A stretch of 64,000 bases of DNA from Subsaximicrobium wynnwilliamsii (GTDB lineage Bacteria > Bacteroidota > Bacteroidia > Flavobacteriales > Flavobacteriaceae): positions 1-64,000 of the forward strand of contig NZ_VORM01000009.1 of assembly GCF_007997225.1 (NCBI RefSeq). Reading direction: 5' to 3'. Every line of letters starts with the position of its first letter. Position 1 is the first letter of the stretch. This document shows, in pieces, positions 19,523-28,685 of this stretch. Below the pieces are notes generated by a model. It was not told the origin of the DNA. It searched no databases and saw nothing but the letters and a program-made list of their open reading frames with translations. A program made the position numbers and the translations under genes.

Positions 19523-21475
19523 ATGAAAACTGAATTAAAAGTAATCCTATTTGGGGCGCTAGTTATGATTTCCTGTAAAAATGAAACCAAGCAACAAACT
19601 GCTAACGGGACCATCTTTAAAGCCAACATAGAACAAACTTTAGAGCGATTATTGGCACAAGAAGACACAGATGGGGATAAAAAAATCACCATTGAAGATA
19701 AAGGGCCTAAGGTCTTCGAGTTGCCATCTGAATCTGGAAACACTTATAAAGTGGAAGACACCTACAAGCTCTCAAATCTACTGCAGGAGTTGGTAATGGC
19801 AAAAAACAAGGGAGAGACTGTTGCAACTCTAGAGATGACCTATATCAATGAAGCTCCTGTGACCAGAACCTCCAGATTGATTAAGGATTATTATTGGGAT
19901 GGTTTGACGAGGCATTTGGATAAAGCCGGCATCGAATCCCTTATCAAGGACACTAAAAACCAAGATTTGATTTCCAACGAACTTACCATCTATGTGCCAC
20001 ATAACGACACCATTGCCTATCGCTATTACAAAAGCTTGGAAAGCGAACTTCCTGTAAAGGCCATCCAACTTCCGGCCACGGTAACACCAGAATATGTCAA
20101 ATCCATCAACGAGCAGCCCGGGATTCTATCCTTGAAATTGGTAAAGAAAAATAACGAGCTAAAAGGCGTGCCGTTCGTAGTTCCCGGAGGTCGTTTTAAT
20201 GAGATGTATGGTTGGGACAGTTACTTTGAATCGGTTGGACTCATTGTCGATGGCAAGGTAGAGTTGGCAAAGGCGATGGCCGATAATTTTCAGTATGAGA
20301 TTGATTATTATGGCAAAATACTCAATGCCAATCGCTCCTATTATTTAACCCGAACGCAGCCACCGTTCTATTCCAGTTTGATTCGGGAAGTGTATGAGGT
20401 CACAAAAGATAAGCAATGGCTAAAAAGCCATTTGATAACCGCCATCAAGGAATATGAAACCGTCTGGATGGTGCCAGGGAAACGCTTGGTGAATACTGGT
20501 TTGAACCGCTATTTGGCTGAAGGTATCGGTGTGCCGCCCGAAACCGAAAAGGGCCATTTCAACGCCCTGCTTAAACCTTATGCAGAAAAGGCAGGACTCT
20601 CAATTGACGTTTATTTATCAAACTATACTTCGGGTGTTATCAAAAGCCCTGAACTCGACGCCTATTTTGTCCAAGACCGTACTGTTAGGGAATCAGGACA
20701 CGATACTTCCTACCGTATCGAGGGCAACTGTGCCGATTTGAATCTGGTGGAATTAAATGCAATGCTTTATAAATACGAGACTGATTTTGCACAGTTGATA
20801 AAGACTGAATTCAATGATGCATTTCAAACGAAGGCAAAAACCTATACTAGCGACTACTTTTCAATAAAGGCAAAGCGAAGACAAGAGTTGTCGGATCAAT
20901 TTCTTTGGAACGAAAAAAAAGGATTGTATTTCGATTACAATTTCAAAACAAATACACCATCAAATTATGTGGCCGCTACCACCTTAGTGCCGCTATGGTC
21001 TAAAATGGCATCTCAAGAACAGGCAAAACGTTTGGTAGAAACAGCCTTGCCATTACTTAAGGAGCGTGGTGGAATAGCTGCTTCAACGGAAGAAAGCAGG
21101 GGCGAAATTTCAGACGACAGGCCTGAGCGCCAATGGGACTACCCGAATGGATGGGCACCACACCAAATGATGATTTGGAAGGGATTGTTAAATTATGGTT
21201 ATAAGGACGAAGCCCAAGAATTAATCTATCGATGGCTGTACATGATTACCAAGAACGCTGTGGATTACAATGGCACCATCCCAGAAAAATACGATGTCGT
21301 AGAAGCAACACACAAAGTATTTGCCGAATACGGCAATGTGGGCACCGATTTCGAATACATCACGAATGAAGGCTTTGGCTGGATGAATGCGTCCTATCAA
21401 TATGGTTTATCCTTGTTGGAAGACGGCTACCTTAAAGACCTGAATGAGCTGAAAGACCCAGAATCGATTTTTTGA
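19523..21475 (+). CDS. GH37 alpha,alpha-trehalase lipoprotein
   Basis: A 650-residue trehalase. The lipobox (MISC, Cys18) places it outside the cytoplasm. Trehalase signature 1 is PGGRFNEMYGWDSY and signature 2 is QWDYPNGWAP; the catalytic pair is expected at the Asp of RESGHD and the Glu of PEKYD, both present. Between the signal and catalytic part is an EF-hand-like loop, DTDGDKKITIED (about residues 49-60), suggesting calcium binding. It hydrolyses trehalose to two glucose molecules. It follows the transporter by 11 bases and is longer at the N-terminus than E. coli TreA. Confidence 0.93.
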   Translation: MKTELKVILFGALVMISCKNETKQQTANGTIFKANIEQTLERLLAQEDTDGDKKITIEDKGPKVFELPSESGNTYKVEDTYKLSNLLQELVMAKNKGETVATLEMTYINEAPVTRTSRLIKDYYWDGLTRHLDKAGIESLIKDTKNQDLISNELTIYVPHNDTIAYRYYKSLESELPVKAIQLPATVTPEYVKSINEQPGILSLKLVKKNNELKGVPFVVPGGRFNEMYGWDSYFESVGLIVDGKVELAKAMADNFQYEIDYYGKILNANRSYYLTRTQPPFYSSLIREVYEVTKDKQWLKSHLITAIKEYETVWMVPGKRLVNTGLNRYLAEGIGVPPETEKGHFNALLKPYAEKAGLSIDVYLSNYTSGVIKSPELDAYFVQDRTVRESGHDTSYRIEGNCADLNLVELNAMLYKYETDFAQLIKTEFNDAFQTKAKTYTSDYFSIKAKRRQELSDQFLWNEKKGLYFDYNFKTNTPSNYVAATTLVPLWSKMASQEQAKRLVETALPLLKERGGIAASTEESRGEISDDRPERQWDYPNGWAPHQMMIWKGLLNYGYKDEAQELIYRWLYMITKNAVDYNGTIPEKYDVVEATHKVFAEYGNVGTDFEYITNEGFGWMNASYQYGLSLLEDGYLKDLNELKDPESIF

Positions 21476-21509
21476 AGTTTGATTGTGGCAATGACTAAGT
21501 TGAAAATTC

Positions 21510-22511
21510 ATGGCAACATATAATGTGTTCAACAGGAAACCGATACAAATGAAGGATTTAGAACTAAAAAATAACAAACGAAATTCAAGAACGATAGATA
21601 TACTATGCGTTGGGGAAGTGCTCATCGATTTTATAGGGCATCAATCGGGCGTGGGTATTGACGAAACAAGGGATTACCACCGGTATTTAGGTGGCTCCCC
21701 AACCAATGTCGCCATGAATTCAGCAAGATTGGGTTTAAAGTCACTAATGGTGGCGACAGTGGGAACTGATGGCTTTGGCGATTATATTTTCAAGAGGTTT
21801 TCAGAAGTTGGTGTAAATACCAATCATATGCTGGGGCATGAAGATAAGGCAACCAGTGTTATTTTTGTTTCTAAGTCTGAAGGCACGCCTGATTTCATTC
21901 CCTATCGCGATGCCGATTGTTGTATCCAAGAATCGCAAATCCCAAAGGCCATACTTTCCGATACCAAAATATTCCACACCACCTGTTTTGCATTGAGTAA
22001 AAAACCTGCGCAATCTACCATTCTGAAAAAAGCAGCGGAAGCATTTCATCTGGGTTGCCAATTGAGTATTGATGTCAACTACGCCAAAAAGTTATGGGAC
22101 AGCAAGAAGGAGGCGCTTGATGTTATCAAGGCCTATTGCAAGTTTAATCCGCTGGTCAAAATCAGTGAGGATGATATGGAGCGCCTTTTTGAACGTCATT
22201 TGCCTCACAACGACATCTTCGAGTTTTTTCATGCTGAAGGTGTAGAGATTGTATGTCTCACACTAGGAAGCAAAGGCGTAAAGCTCTCACAAAAAGACCA
22301 ACCAATTATTGAATTACCAGCCATAAAAGTTGAAAAAGTATTGGACACCACCGGCGCTGGAGATGCTTTTTGGTCTGGATTTTTATTCGCCTTTATCAAA
22401 GAAAAACCTGTGGAGGAGTGTTTGAAAGTTGCCTTACAACTGGCGGCGCTAAAACTTCAGAATGTGGGAAGGCTGCCCGATAACATTACCATTCTTTCTA
22501 AACTTTTATAA
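21510..22511 (+). CDS. PfkB-family carbohydrate kinase, fructokinase-like
   Basis: A 333-residue ribokinase/PfkB-family kinase. The N-terminal sugar-site motif (LGGSPTNVAMNSARLGL) and the C-terminal ATP/anion-hole motif DTTGAGDAFWSGF, with the catalytic Asp, are both present. Translation may begin at 21510 or at ATG 21549; conserved sequence starts only at about residue 30, so either fits. The next gene starts 3 bases after the stop. Beside a sucrose-phosphorylase-like enzyme, phosphorylation of released fructose is the most economical role, but other PfkB substrates cannot be excluded. Confidence 0.85.
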   Translation: MATYNVFNRKPIQMKDLELKNNKRNSRTIDILCVGEVLIDFIGHQSGVGIDETRDYHRYLGGSPTNVAMNSARLGLKSLMVATVGTDGFGDYIFKRFSEVGVNTNHMLGHEDKATSVIFVSKSEGTPDFIPYRDADCCIQESQIPKAILSDTKIFHTTCFALSKKPAQSTILKKAAEAFHLGCQLSIDVNYAKKLWDSKKEALDVIKAYCKFNPLVKISEDDMERLFERHLPHNDIFEFFHAEGVEIVCLTLGSKGVKLSQKDQPIIELPAIKVEKVLDTTGAGDAFWSGFLFAFIKEKPVEECLKVALQLAALKLQNVGRLPDNITILSKLL

Positions 22512-22514
22512 CAC

Positions 22515-24290
22515 ATGCTTATGGATGACATCACCCAAAATACGGCCAATAACTCCGAAAACACCGAGGTGTTTAAGGGTGTCATGCTCAACGCTTATCC
22601 TGATAGTATTGGCAACACCTTAAGTGATGCCGTTGCAATGCTAAAAATGCCCGCTTTCAAGGATGTTTTTTCCATGTTTTATGTATTGCCCACCTTTTTC
22701 AACAGTGATTTGGATAGGGGGTTTTCAATCGTAGATTATGACCTCAATGAAACTTTGGTGTCACCCGAAGATTTGGCAGCGTTGGACGAACTTAATATCA
22801 TGTTGAAATTGGATATTGTGTTAAATCATATTTCGGTGGCGTCCCCTCAATTCAAGGATGTATTGCAACATGGCGAGGCATCACAATATAAAGATTTTTT
22901 TATCAATTGGAATGAATTCTGGGAAGGGAACGGTACGCTTTCAGCAGATGGCGTCGTGATTCCAGATGCTGAATTCCTGAACAAACTGTTCATGAGAAAA
23001 CCCGGACTTCCAGTGTTAAACGTGCTTTTCCCTGACGGAAGCGAAAAACCATTTTGGAATACCTTTTACCAAAGCATACACTATCATGAGATTACTATTC
23101 AAGATTTAAAAGGGCTAAAAATTTTCAGTACTGAAGAAATGCTCGTGATTTGCGAAAAAGTAAATAGCGCACTCGCAAAAAACCAAGATTTCAAAAGCAT
23201 AGACTTTGGCATAAACAAACACTTCAAAAGTGACATCATACAAATCGTCAAAAAAAAGCGAACCTATTTGGGTCAGATGGATGTGAATGCCAAGTCAGAT
23301 TTGGTTTGGAATTTTTATGAAGAAACGCTTTCAAAATTAAACCATTTTGGATGCAAAATTCTACGCTTGGATGCCTTTGCCTATTTGCACAAGCAAGTTG
23401 GGCAAACCAATTTTTTCAACAAACCAGGCACTTGGGACTATCTCGAGCGCATCAAGAAGATGGCAGAACGCAATAAGCTGATGGTCTTGCCAGAAATCCA
23501 TGCCGAATATGGTCTGGGCTTACATGATGAGGTCGCCAAAAAGGGATTTCCCATTTATGATTTTTTCTTACCAGGCTTAATGATTCACACCCTTGAAAAC
23601 GGCAGCAGCAAAGCCCTTATAAGTTGGGTAACCGAAATTATTGCGGAAGATTACAAAACCGTTAATATGCTCGGTTGCCATGACGGCATCCCTGTTCTGG
23701 ATTTAAAGGGCAAGGAAGTGGATGGCACTTATAACAAAGGTTTGCTAGAAGATGCCGACATTGAAGCCATCATGGAAACCATCATCGCGCGTGGTGGTCG
23801 CGTTAAAAATCTGTATGATCCCGCGGGAAGAAAGATTTCATACTATCAGGTCAACGCCACTTTTTTTAGTGCCTTGGGCGAAGACGAGCGAAAATTGCTG
23901 TTGGCCAGGGCCATTCAAATGTTCATGCCGGGAATTCCGCAAGTCTGGTATTTGGACCTATTCGCCGGAAAGAACAACTACGAAGCTGCCGACCAAGGTG
24001 GAAGTGCAGGACACAAGGAAATCAATCGCAGCTCTCTCACGATGGATGCCATTGAAAAAGGCCTAAAGACACCCATTGTACTGAACCAATTAAAAATCAT
24101 GCGCTTGCGAAACACCTCGAAAGCATTTCTCGGCATGGTATCCATAAAGGACAGTCCTGACCATGAACTCGATATATCATGGACGTTTGGGCAGGATAGT
24201 GTACAATTAAAGGCCAATTTGAAAAGCTGTGATTTTACGATAGACCAAGCCGCTTCAGGGATGGCTCATCGATTGGTTTTTCAAGATTAA
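22515..24290 (+). CDS. GH13_18 sucrose phosphorylase-like enzyme
   Basis: A 591-residue GH13 protein without a signal peptide, so cytoplasmic. Motifs fit subfamily 18: DRGFSIVDYDLNE and LDIVLNHIS near the N-terminus, RLDAFAYLHK with the nucleophile Asp, VLPEIHAEYG with the acid/base Glu, GCHDGI with the transition-state Asp, and GIPQVWYLDLFAGKNN. Sucrose phosphorylases give glucose-1-phosphate plus fructose. Subfamily 18 also includes phosphorylases for sucrose-6-phosphate, glucosylglycerol and glucosylglycerate, and this protein is longer than typical sucrose phosphorylase (about 500 residues), so the substrate is uncertain. Last gene of the sugar locus, 7 bases before a repeat element. Confidence 0.85.
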   Translation: MLMDDITQNTANNSENTEVFKGVMLNAYPDSIGNTLSDAVAMLKMPAFKDVFSMFYVLPTFFNSDLDRGFSIVDYDLNETLVSPEDLAALDELNIMLKLDIVLNHISVASPQFKDVLQHGEASQYKDFFINWNEFWEGNGTLSADGVVIPDAEFLNKLFMRKPGLPVLNVLFPDGSEKPFWNTFYQSIHYHEITIQDLKGLKIFSTEEMLVICEKVNSALAKNQDFKSIDFGINKHFKSDIIQIVKKKRTYLGQMDVNAKSDLVWNFYEETLSKLNHFGCKILRLDAFAYLHKQVGQTNFFNKPGTWDYLERIKKMAERNKLMVLPEIHAEYGLGLHDEVAKKGFPIYDFFLPGLMIHTLENGSSKALISWVTEIIAEDYKTVNMLGCHDGIPVLDLKGKEVDGTYNKGLLEDADIEAIMETIIARGGRVKNLYDPAGRKISYYQVNATFFSALGEDERKLLLARAIQMFMPGIPQVWYLDLFAGKNNYEAADQGGSAGHKEINRSSLTMDAIEKGLKTPIVLNQLKIMRLRNTSKAFLGMVSIKDSPDHELDISWTFGQDSVQLKANLKSCDFTIDQAASGMAHRLVFQD

Positions 24291-24297
24291 CCTGTTA

Positions 24298-24716
24298 GCG
24301 CGAGCGTCCCGCTCGTGACAGTCTGAGTAAGAACGAATAACCATAGCAGCAGAAACAATAGGCTTGCACCAGTAAAAAAAACAGGAGTAGAAACTACAAA
24401 TCGCAGATCCCAAGCGCAGCCTACTTTATAAGTTTTAGTCACAGCTTGCTATGTTTTATCATGGAATTCATGCATTGGCTTCGCTCAAGTGCAAGGATGT
24501 ATGGATTAGATATTTTTTAAGTCGGAAAGTTTAATTCAAGGTTTTAGAAGAGCGCATAAGCTATTGCAGCGTGGAAAAAGGTATGAAAGTTTTTGCCTAT
24601 AGTTTAATGCAAAAGATGAAGCTTAACTGAATATAGATGATAAAGGAATGCATTTAGGAATTTTGAGAAAAACAGGAGGCGATATTATCTTGTGGGCACG
24701 AGCGGGACGCTCGCGC
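24298..24716 (+). repeat. REP-bounded repeat element, copy 1 (419 bp)
   Basis: It begins with GCGCGAGCGTCCCGCTCGTG and ends with the exact reverse complement of that 20-mer. Each end is itself a hairpin (CGAGCG-TCC-CGCTCG). The interior has no sustained open frame and matches copies 2 and 3 along its whole length. It starts 7 bases after the stop of the phosphorylase gene, so the left hairpin could act as the transcript 3' end. Its right end abuts a transposase remnant. Confidence 0.85.
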
Positions 24717-24943
24717 TTGTGGGGCGAAACGTGCTCCCGATTACTCTCTTTAAGGTCTTCTTCGAGCTCACTGACAATCAAAGTCTGTGCGTTACTTATG
24801 AATAATACCGCCTTAAAATCCTGCAGGATGCTCTGGTTTGAATAGCCAGGGAAATGCGCGATTCTCAATTTGTTCTTGAGCTCATCATAAAAAGTCTCCA
24901 CGCCCCGATGCAGGCCTTCGCACGCTACAAGAATACATTTCAA
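24717..24943 (-). pseudogene. Transposase remnant (IS4-like C-terminal region)
   Basis: The minus-strand frame reads RGVETFYDELKNKLRIAHF, then GYSNQSILQDFKAVLFISN, the pattern of the C-terminal part of IS4-type DDE transposases, where the catalytic Glu sits in the xETFYDELK motif. About 67 residues remain. The N-terminal part is missing, and the 3' end runs straight into the inverted repeat of element copy 1. It cannot be functional. The family is assigned from memory of the motif, so other DDE families are possible. Confidence 0.6.
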
Positions 24944-25148
24944 TATGGAACATCACTTGGGATGTTGACGCACAAAAAAAACAATCCACGGAAATTGAAA
25001 AGCACTAAATGAATCATAAACTAACCTGTTTTAAGGAGATTTGACGTACTTTAGGTTAAACATCGTGTTCAAGATATTCAAGAAATAGGAAAAGAGACTA
25101 TTCTGGTTTTAAAGTCAAACTATATTTTATAAATTATAGCCTTGCAAA
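24944..25148. other. Non-coding spacer upstream of metallophosphatase gene
   Basis: About 200 AT-rich bases without a recognisable gene or repeat. With copy 1 and the transposase remnant it makes up the gene-free stretch 24291-25148. Confidence 0.5.
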
Positions 25149-26243
25149 ATGATAAATAGATTTATAATGACAAAAGTATTTTCACTTATATTCATTTGCT
25201 TTATAGGATTGGCTTTAGTCGCTTCTAGAACCTATGATTATAAAAGAGTTTCGGATATTTCGTTTCCAAAAACAGAAAGCTTTGATACCATCCAAATTAC
25301 GGATGGCCCTTATATTTTTATTACTAGTGATAGTTTAATCGAAAAGAGAATCATTAAGGGTAAGTTAGAGACTAAAACGGCTGCATTGCAAACAATGCGG
25401 TCGCAATTCGATAACGAATCTTCAACCTTTACGAACGCCTCAAAAATTGCTGCATTAAGCGATATCCATGGCCAATATGATGTAGCGAAAACCATCCTAA
25501 AAAACAATGGGATTATTGATGCTGAAGACAATTGGGCTTACGGAGATGGGCATTTTGTAATTGTTGGTGACATCTTTGATCGTGGCCCAAATGTTACGGA
25601 ACTTCTTTGGTTAATTTTTAAACTCGAAACGCAGGCTGAACAAGCCGGAGGAAAAGTCCATTATCTGTTAGGTAACCATGAATATATGGTAATGCAAAAC
25701 GACTTGCGATATATTAACAAGAAATACAGACAGACCGAAAGAATACTACGAACGCACTATGACCAACTTTATAGCAATGAAACCGTTTTAGGGAAATGGT
25801 TACGCTCAAAAGCGACCATTTTGAAAATTGATAATTATCTTTTTGTCCATGCCGGAATATCATTAAACTTCATAGAAAGCGGGATTGACCTGGAAGCAAC
25901 CAATCAAAAAATGAGGCAATCGTTGTTAGAAGAACAAACAGAAACTAAATGGGACTCTATTTACAACAAATATTATAACAGCGAGGGTCCAATATGGTAT
26001 CGTGGTTATTTTAGTGAAGACTTTAAAAAATCACAACTAAAAAAAATACTCAAAACCTTACAGGTCGATCATATTATAGTTGGTCATACGTCGCAAAAAC
26101 AAATCGAATCACTATTTGGGAATAAGATTTTTGCAGTAGATACCAGTATAAAAAATGGTGTTTCTGGTGAGTTGCTTTTTATAGAAAATGGCAATTTTTA
26201 CCGAGGTACTATGGATGGCCAAAAGATTAAAATAAAAAAATAA
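25149..26243 (+). CDS. Secreted calcineurin-like metallophosphoesterase
   Basis: A 364-residue protein with an N-terminal hydrophobic signal or anchor; translation may begin at 25149 or at ATG 25167 (MTKVFSLIFICFIGLALVAS). The dinuclear-metal phosphoesterase motifs are complete: SDIHGQYD, GDIFDRGP, GNHEYM, FVHAGIS and VGHTSQ. This is the Ser/Thr protein phosphatase or ApaH-like arrangement. Substrate could be phosphoprotein or a dinucleotide-type phosphate ester; the sequence does not decide. It stands alone between a repeat-rich region and a convergent gene. Confidence 0.85.
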   Translation: MINRFIMTKVFSLIFICFIGLALVASRTYDYKRVSDISFPKTESFDTIQITDGPYIFITSDSLIEKRIIKGKLETKTAALQTMRSQFDNESSTFTNASKIAALSDIHGQYDVAKTILKNNGIIDAEDNWAYGDGHFVIVGDIFDRGPNVTELLWLIFKLETQAEQAGGKVHYLLGNHEYMVMQNDLRYINKKYRQTERILRTHYDQLYSNETVLGKWLRSKATILKIDNYLFVHAGISLNFIESGIDLEATNQKMRQSLLEEQTETKWDSIYNKYYNSEGPIWYRGYFSEDFKKSQLKKILKTLQVDHIIVGHTSQKQIESLFGNKIFAVDTSIKNGVSGELLFIENGNFYRGTMDGQKIKIKK

Positions 26244-26306
26244 AATACCTGCATTTAACCTTCCCATTCATAGAGACACAACAGTGATGACGATAGTTTC
26301 GTTGGT

Positions 26307-27368
26307 CTACTTCGTCCGTGCCACCTTAACAATTTCCTTTGAAAATTTGGCGTCGTTAATTAAAATCTGATAGAAGTCTTGTATATATTCTTTAGCTTTC
26401 TCATACTCGCTATCATCATCAAACATGGGTTTACAATCCTCAATTATAGCGTAAATAGCGTCTTTCTGACCTAGATATTCTTGTCTCACTTGTTGAAATA
26501 CGTCATTTGGTTGCTTAAAACCACGATATAAGCGTTGGCGTACATTTTCCATAGGCAGTGTTTCATTATTAATTTGTGACACCACTGCATAACGGGCATT
26601 TACCAAACCAGACATATCAAAATCGTAGGGTACAGGTACGGTATTTTTATCTATAAAAAAAAGCTTTACATTATGTCCATATGCAGCAGAGTAGTCTGTA
26701 TTGCCAATCATGAACTGAAAAAAAGCATGCCTTACCGAGCATACTACTTCTTGATGCAAAGGATGCACGTTGCGATTCAGCACTTTGCCATTATATCTTT
26801 TGGCAACCACTTTATCATCTTCAATAAGAAAGCCCATAAACTTATAGTTTTTCGGCTTTTTGTTCTTCATATCCGTATAATCTATCTCCAATAACCGTGT
26901 TTTAAAATGATAGGGTGAGAGCTGCTCATAAAACTTATAAGCCATATACTCCTTTACCACCTTATTGTTATTGCCCGATTGTGCAGAACAGGGCATAACC
27001 ATTTTCAACCGCTTATTACCTTTAAATATGGTGCCTTTGGCAGAGTCCTTTTTAATTTTCAATTTTAATGGAGGAAAGGTGCAATTCTTTAACCTAAAAT
27101 TGCCACGTTTTCGTAATTGCAACCCTATGGATTTCCAATTACCTTCGGAGGTCTGGTACTCAAAATTAGTAGTAATATAGCTACTGTCATTAGTTTCCTT
27201 TTTCATTTCCTTTCGCGAATAGCTCATCTTTATAGGGACTACACGTTGACTTCGAAAAAGTTTGGAAATTTTCGTGGTTTGCGTTGTATCAGCAGCGGTT
27301 TGTGCAAAACTGGACGTGCTGAAAAAAAAATAAAACAAAACGAGAGCAGAAAATATTTGTTTATTCAT
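26307..27368 (-). CDS. Secreted protein with CotH-like kinase features
   Basis: A 353-residue protein with a clear signal peptide (to about residue 22, SSFAQ). The C-terminal half has an atypical-kinase-like pattern: FMIGNTDYSAAYGHN, then VPVPYDFDMSGLVN, resembling the HN-loop and metal-binding Asp region of CotH spore-coat kinases. N-terminal WKSIGLQLRKRGNFR also fits the CotH-type nucleotide region. Function as a secreted kinase is inference; the match is by motif shape only. It converges with the metallophosphatase gene, which may be coincidental. Confidence 0.5.
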   Translation of the reverse strand: MNKQIFSALVLFYFFFSTSSFAQTAADTTQTTKISKLFRSQRVVPIKMSYSRKEMKKETNDSSYITTNFEYQTSEGNWKSIGLQLRKRGNFRLKNCTFPPLKLKIKKDSAKGTIFKGNKRLKMVMPCSAQSGNNNKVVKEYMAYKFYEQLSPYHFKTRLLEIDYTDMKNKKPKNYKFMGFLIEDDKVVAKRYNGKVLNRNVHPLHQEVVCSVRHAFFQFMIGNTDYSAAYGHNVKLFFIDKNTVPVPYDFDMSGLVNARYAVVSQINNETLPMENVRQRLYRGFKQPNDVFQQVRQEYLGQKDAIYAIIEDCKPMFDDDSEYEKAKEYIQDFYQILINDAKFSKEIVKVARTK

Positions 27369-27457
27369 GAGATTGTTAATAGCTTTAGCTAATATAAGCT
27401 ATTAATAGTTAACGTATTAAACAATATTTCTCCATATTAAATCACAGAACGATCATA

Positions 27458-28153
27458 GTGACGGTCATCTCTATTGTGGTCACCTTTCTTGCCTATTATT
27501 TTAATATCAGTTTTAATGTAGACCTCACCTTATTGAGTATTGCCATTATCTTTCCTCTGGTATTTACCATTCGAGGTTCTTTCAAACGCCGTGAGAAGGC
27601 CTTGGAACATTTGAGCGCATTTCGCTCTAACTTAAAAACCGTTCAAGCCTTCTTGATGAGTAAGAACGGGTTGACAGAACAAGAAAAAATCGAAAGTGTA
27701 GACATCTTAATTGAGATTAACGAGTCGGTATTACAGCATTTAGGTAAGTCCGAATACTCGTTAAAAGACCTAGATACTATTACCGATAAGGTCTTTCAGT
27801 TTACACTAGACAAAGATGCTACAATGGCAAAAGGCTCGCGCGACAAGGTATTTAGGTTTATGCGGGATGTGCACCGCTCTATTGAAAACTTACATTCCAT
27901 ACATTCGCACAGAACACCAATAAGCTTAAAAGCTTATTGTAAGATATTTGTGTATGTTTTTCCGTTCATGTACGCGCCAACCATAATCTATGCTATAGGT
28001 TCAGAATCCTTGAGCTGGGTGGCATATACCATTGTGATTCTTACGGAATTCATCCTTATCTCCTTGTACAATATTCAGAACCATTTAGAATACCCTTTTG
28101 ATAATATCGGTACAGACGACATTAACTTAGATAACTTTAGGATTACGAGATAA
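27458..28153 (+). CDS. Bestrophin-like membrane protein
   Basis: At least 231 residues. Two hydrophobic segments at the N-terminus (about 1-40) are followed by a charged stretch (FTIRGSFKRREKALEHL), a long cytoplasmic helical part, two more hydrophobic segments (about 165-210), and a C-terminus reading HLEYPFDNIGTDDINLDNF. That ending and order resemble the bestrophin/UPF0187 anion-channel family. The start is uncertain: GTG 27458 is used here, but the open frame extends back to 27413 without an ATG, and the extra residues (SILNHRTIIV) look like real protein. Confidence 0.5.
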   Translation: MTVISIVVTFLAYYFNISFNVDLTLLSIAIIFPLVFTIRGSFKRREKALEHLSAFRSNLKTVQAFLMSKNGLTEQEKIESVDILIEINESVLQHLGKSEYSLKDLDTITDKVFQFTLDKDATMAKGSRDKVFRFMRDVHRSIENLHSIHSHRTPISLKAYCKIFVYVFPFMYAPTIIYAIGSESLSWVAYTIVILTEFILISLYNIQNHLEYPFDNIGTDDINLDNFRITR

Positions 28154-28471
28154 TACGCGGCAATTGTTTCCCTATAAAAAGTTTTAAAGCAGAATTGACA
28201 AATGATTATTCAATTTCGATGGAAAATTTGGAATTACAAACGGACATTACGGATTCACTAACTTCTTATTGGACAAAAAAAGTATGTCGTGGACAGGCAA
28301 ATAAAACAGAGTCTTGACGATTTGAAAATGAATCACTTAAAATCATTTAGGAACCACAATGTGGACCTCTTTTTTGTGTATTTATAAGTCCTCAGCTATA
28401 ACTTAATCATTTTTACAATTCATTTTATACTAAATTCAATAATTTAGTTTTGCAATCAAAATGATAATTCA
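28154..28471. other. Non-coding spacer with candidate promoter
   Basis: No gene of recognisable type. A perfect TAnnTTTG match (TAGTTTTG, 28445-28452) lies 20 bases upstream of the start of the following pseudogene and is probably its old -7 promoter element. Confidence 0.4.
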
Positions 28472-28685
28472 ATGAGCAATTTTTTTAATGAATTAAAGCG
28501 ACGTAACGTCATTAAGTCTACAATTGCTTACTTGGTTGTGTCTTGGATTGTCATACAATTCACTTTAGCAGTGCTCCCTACATTTGGAGCTGCAGATTAG
28601 GTCATTCAATCTATTATGATCGTTCTAGCCATTGGTCTGCCCATCTGGATTATTGTTTCATGGATTTATGATATTAGTCCTGCTA
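28472..28685 (+). pseudogene. Truncated adenylate-cyclase/TPR-type membrane protein gene
   Basis: The frame begins MSNFFNELKRRNVIKSTIAY and continues through a membrane segment (LVVSWIVIQFTLAVLPTFGAAD). An in-frame TAG at 28598-28600 follows, where relatives have Trp (AADWVIQ). The frame then resumes as a second membrane segment (VIQSIMIVLAIGLPIWIIVSW). This is the conserved N-terminus of a large family of bacterial proteins with cyclase or TPR modules behind two such segments. The gene is broken twice: by the nonsense codon and by repeat element copy 2 immediately after YDIS. The C-terminal part was not found beyond the element. Confidence 0.75.

Noticed and set aside
24623-24716. Minus-strand frame continuing the transposase remnant through the repeat end
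   Set aside because: This part is encoded by the inverted repeat and element interior, not by transposase sequence; it only happens to stay open.
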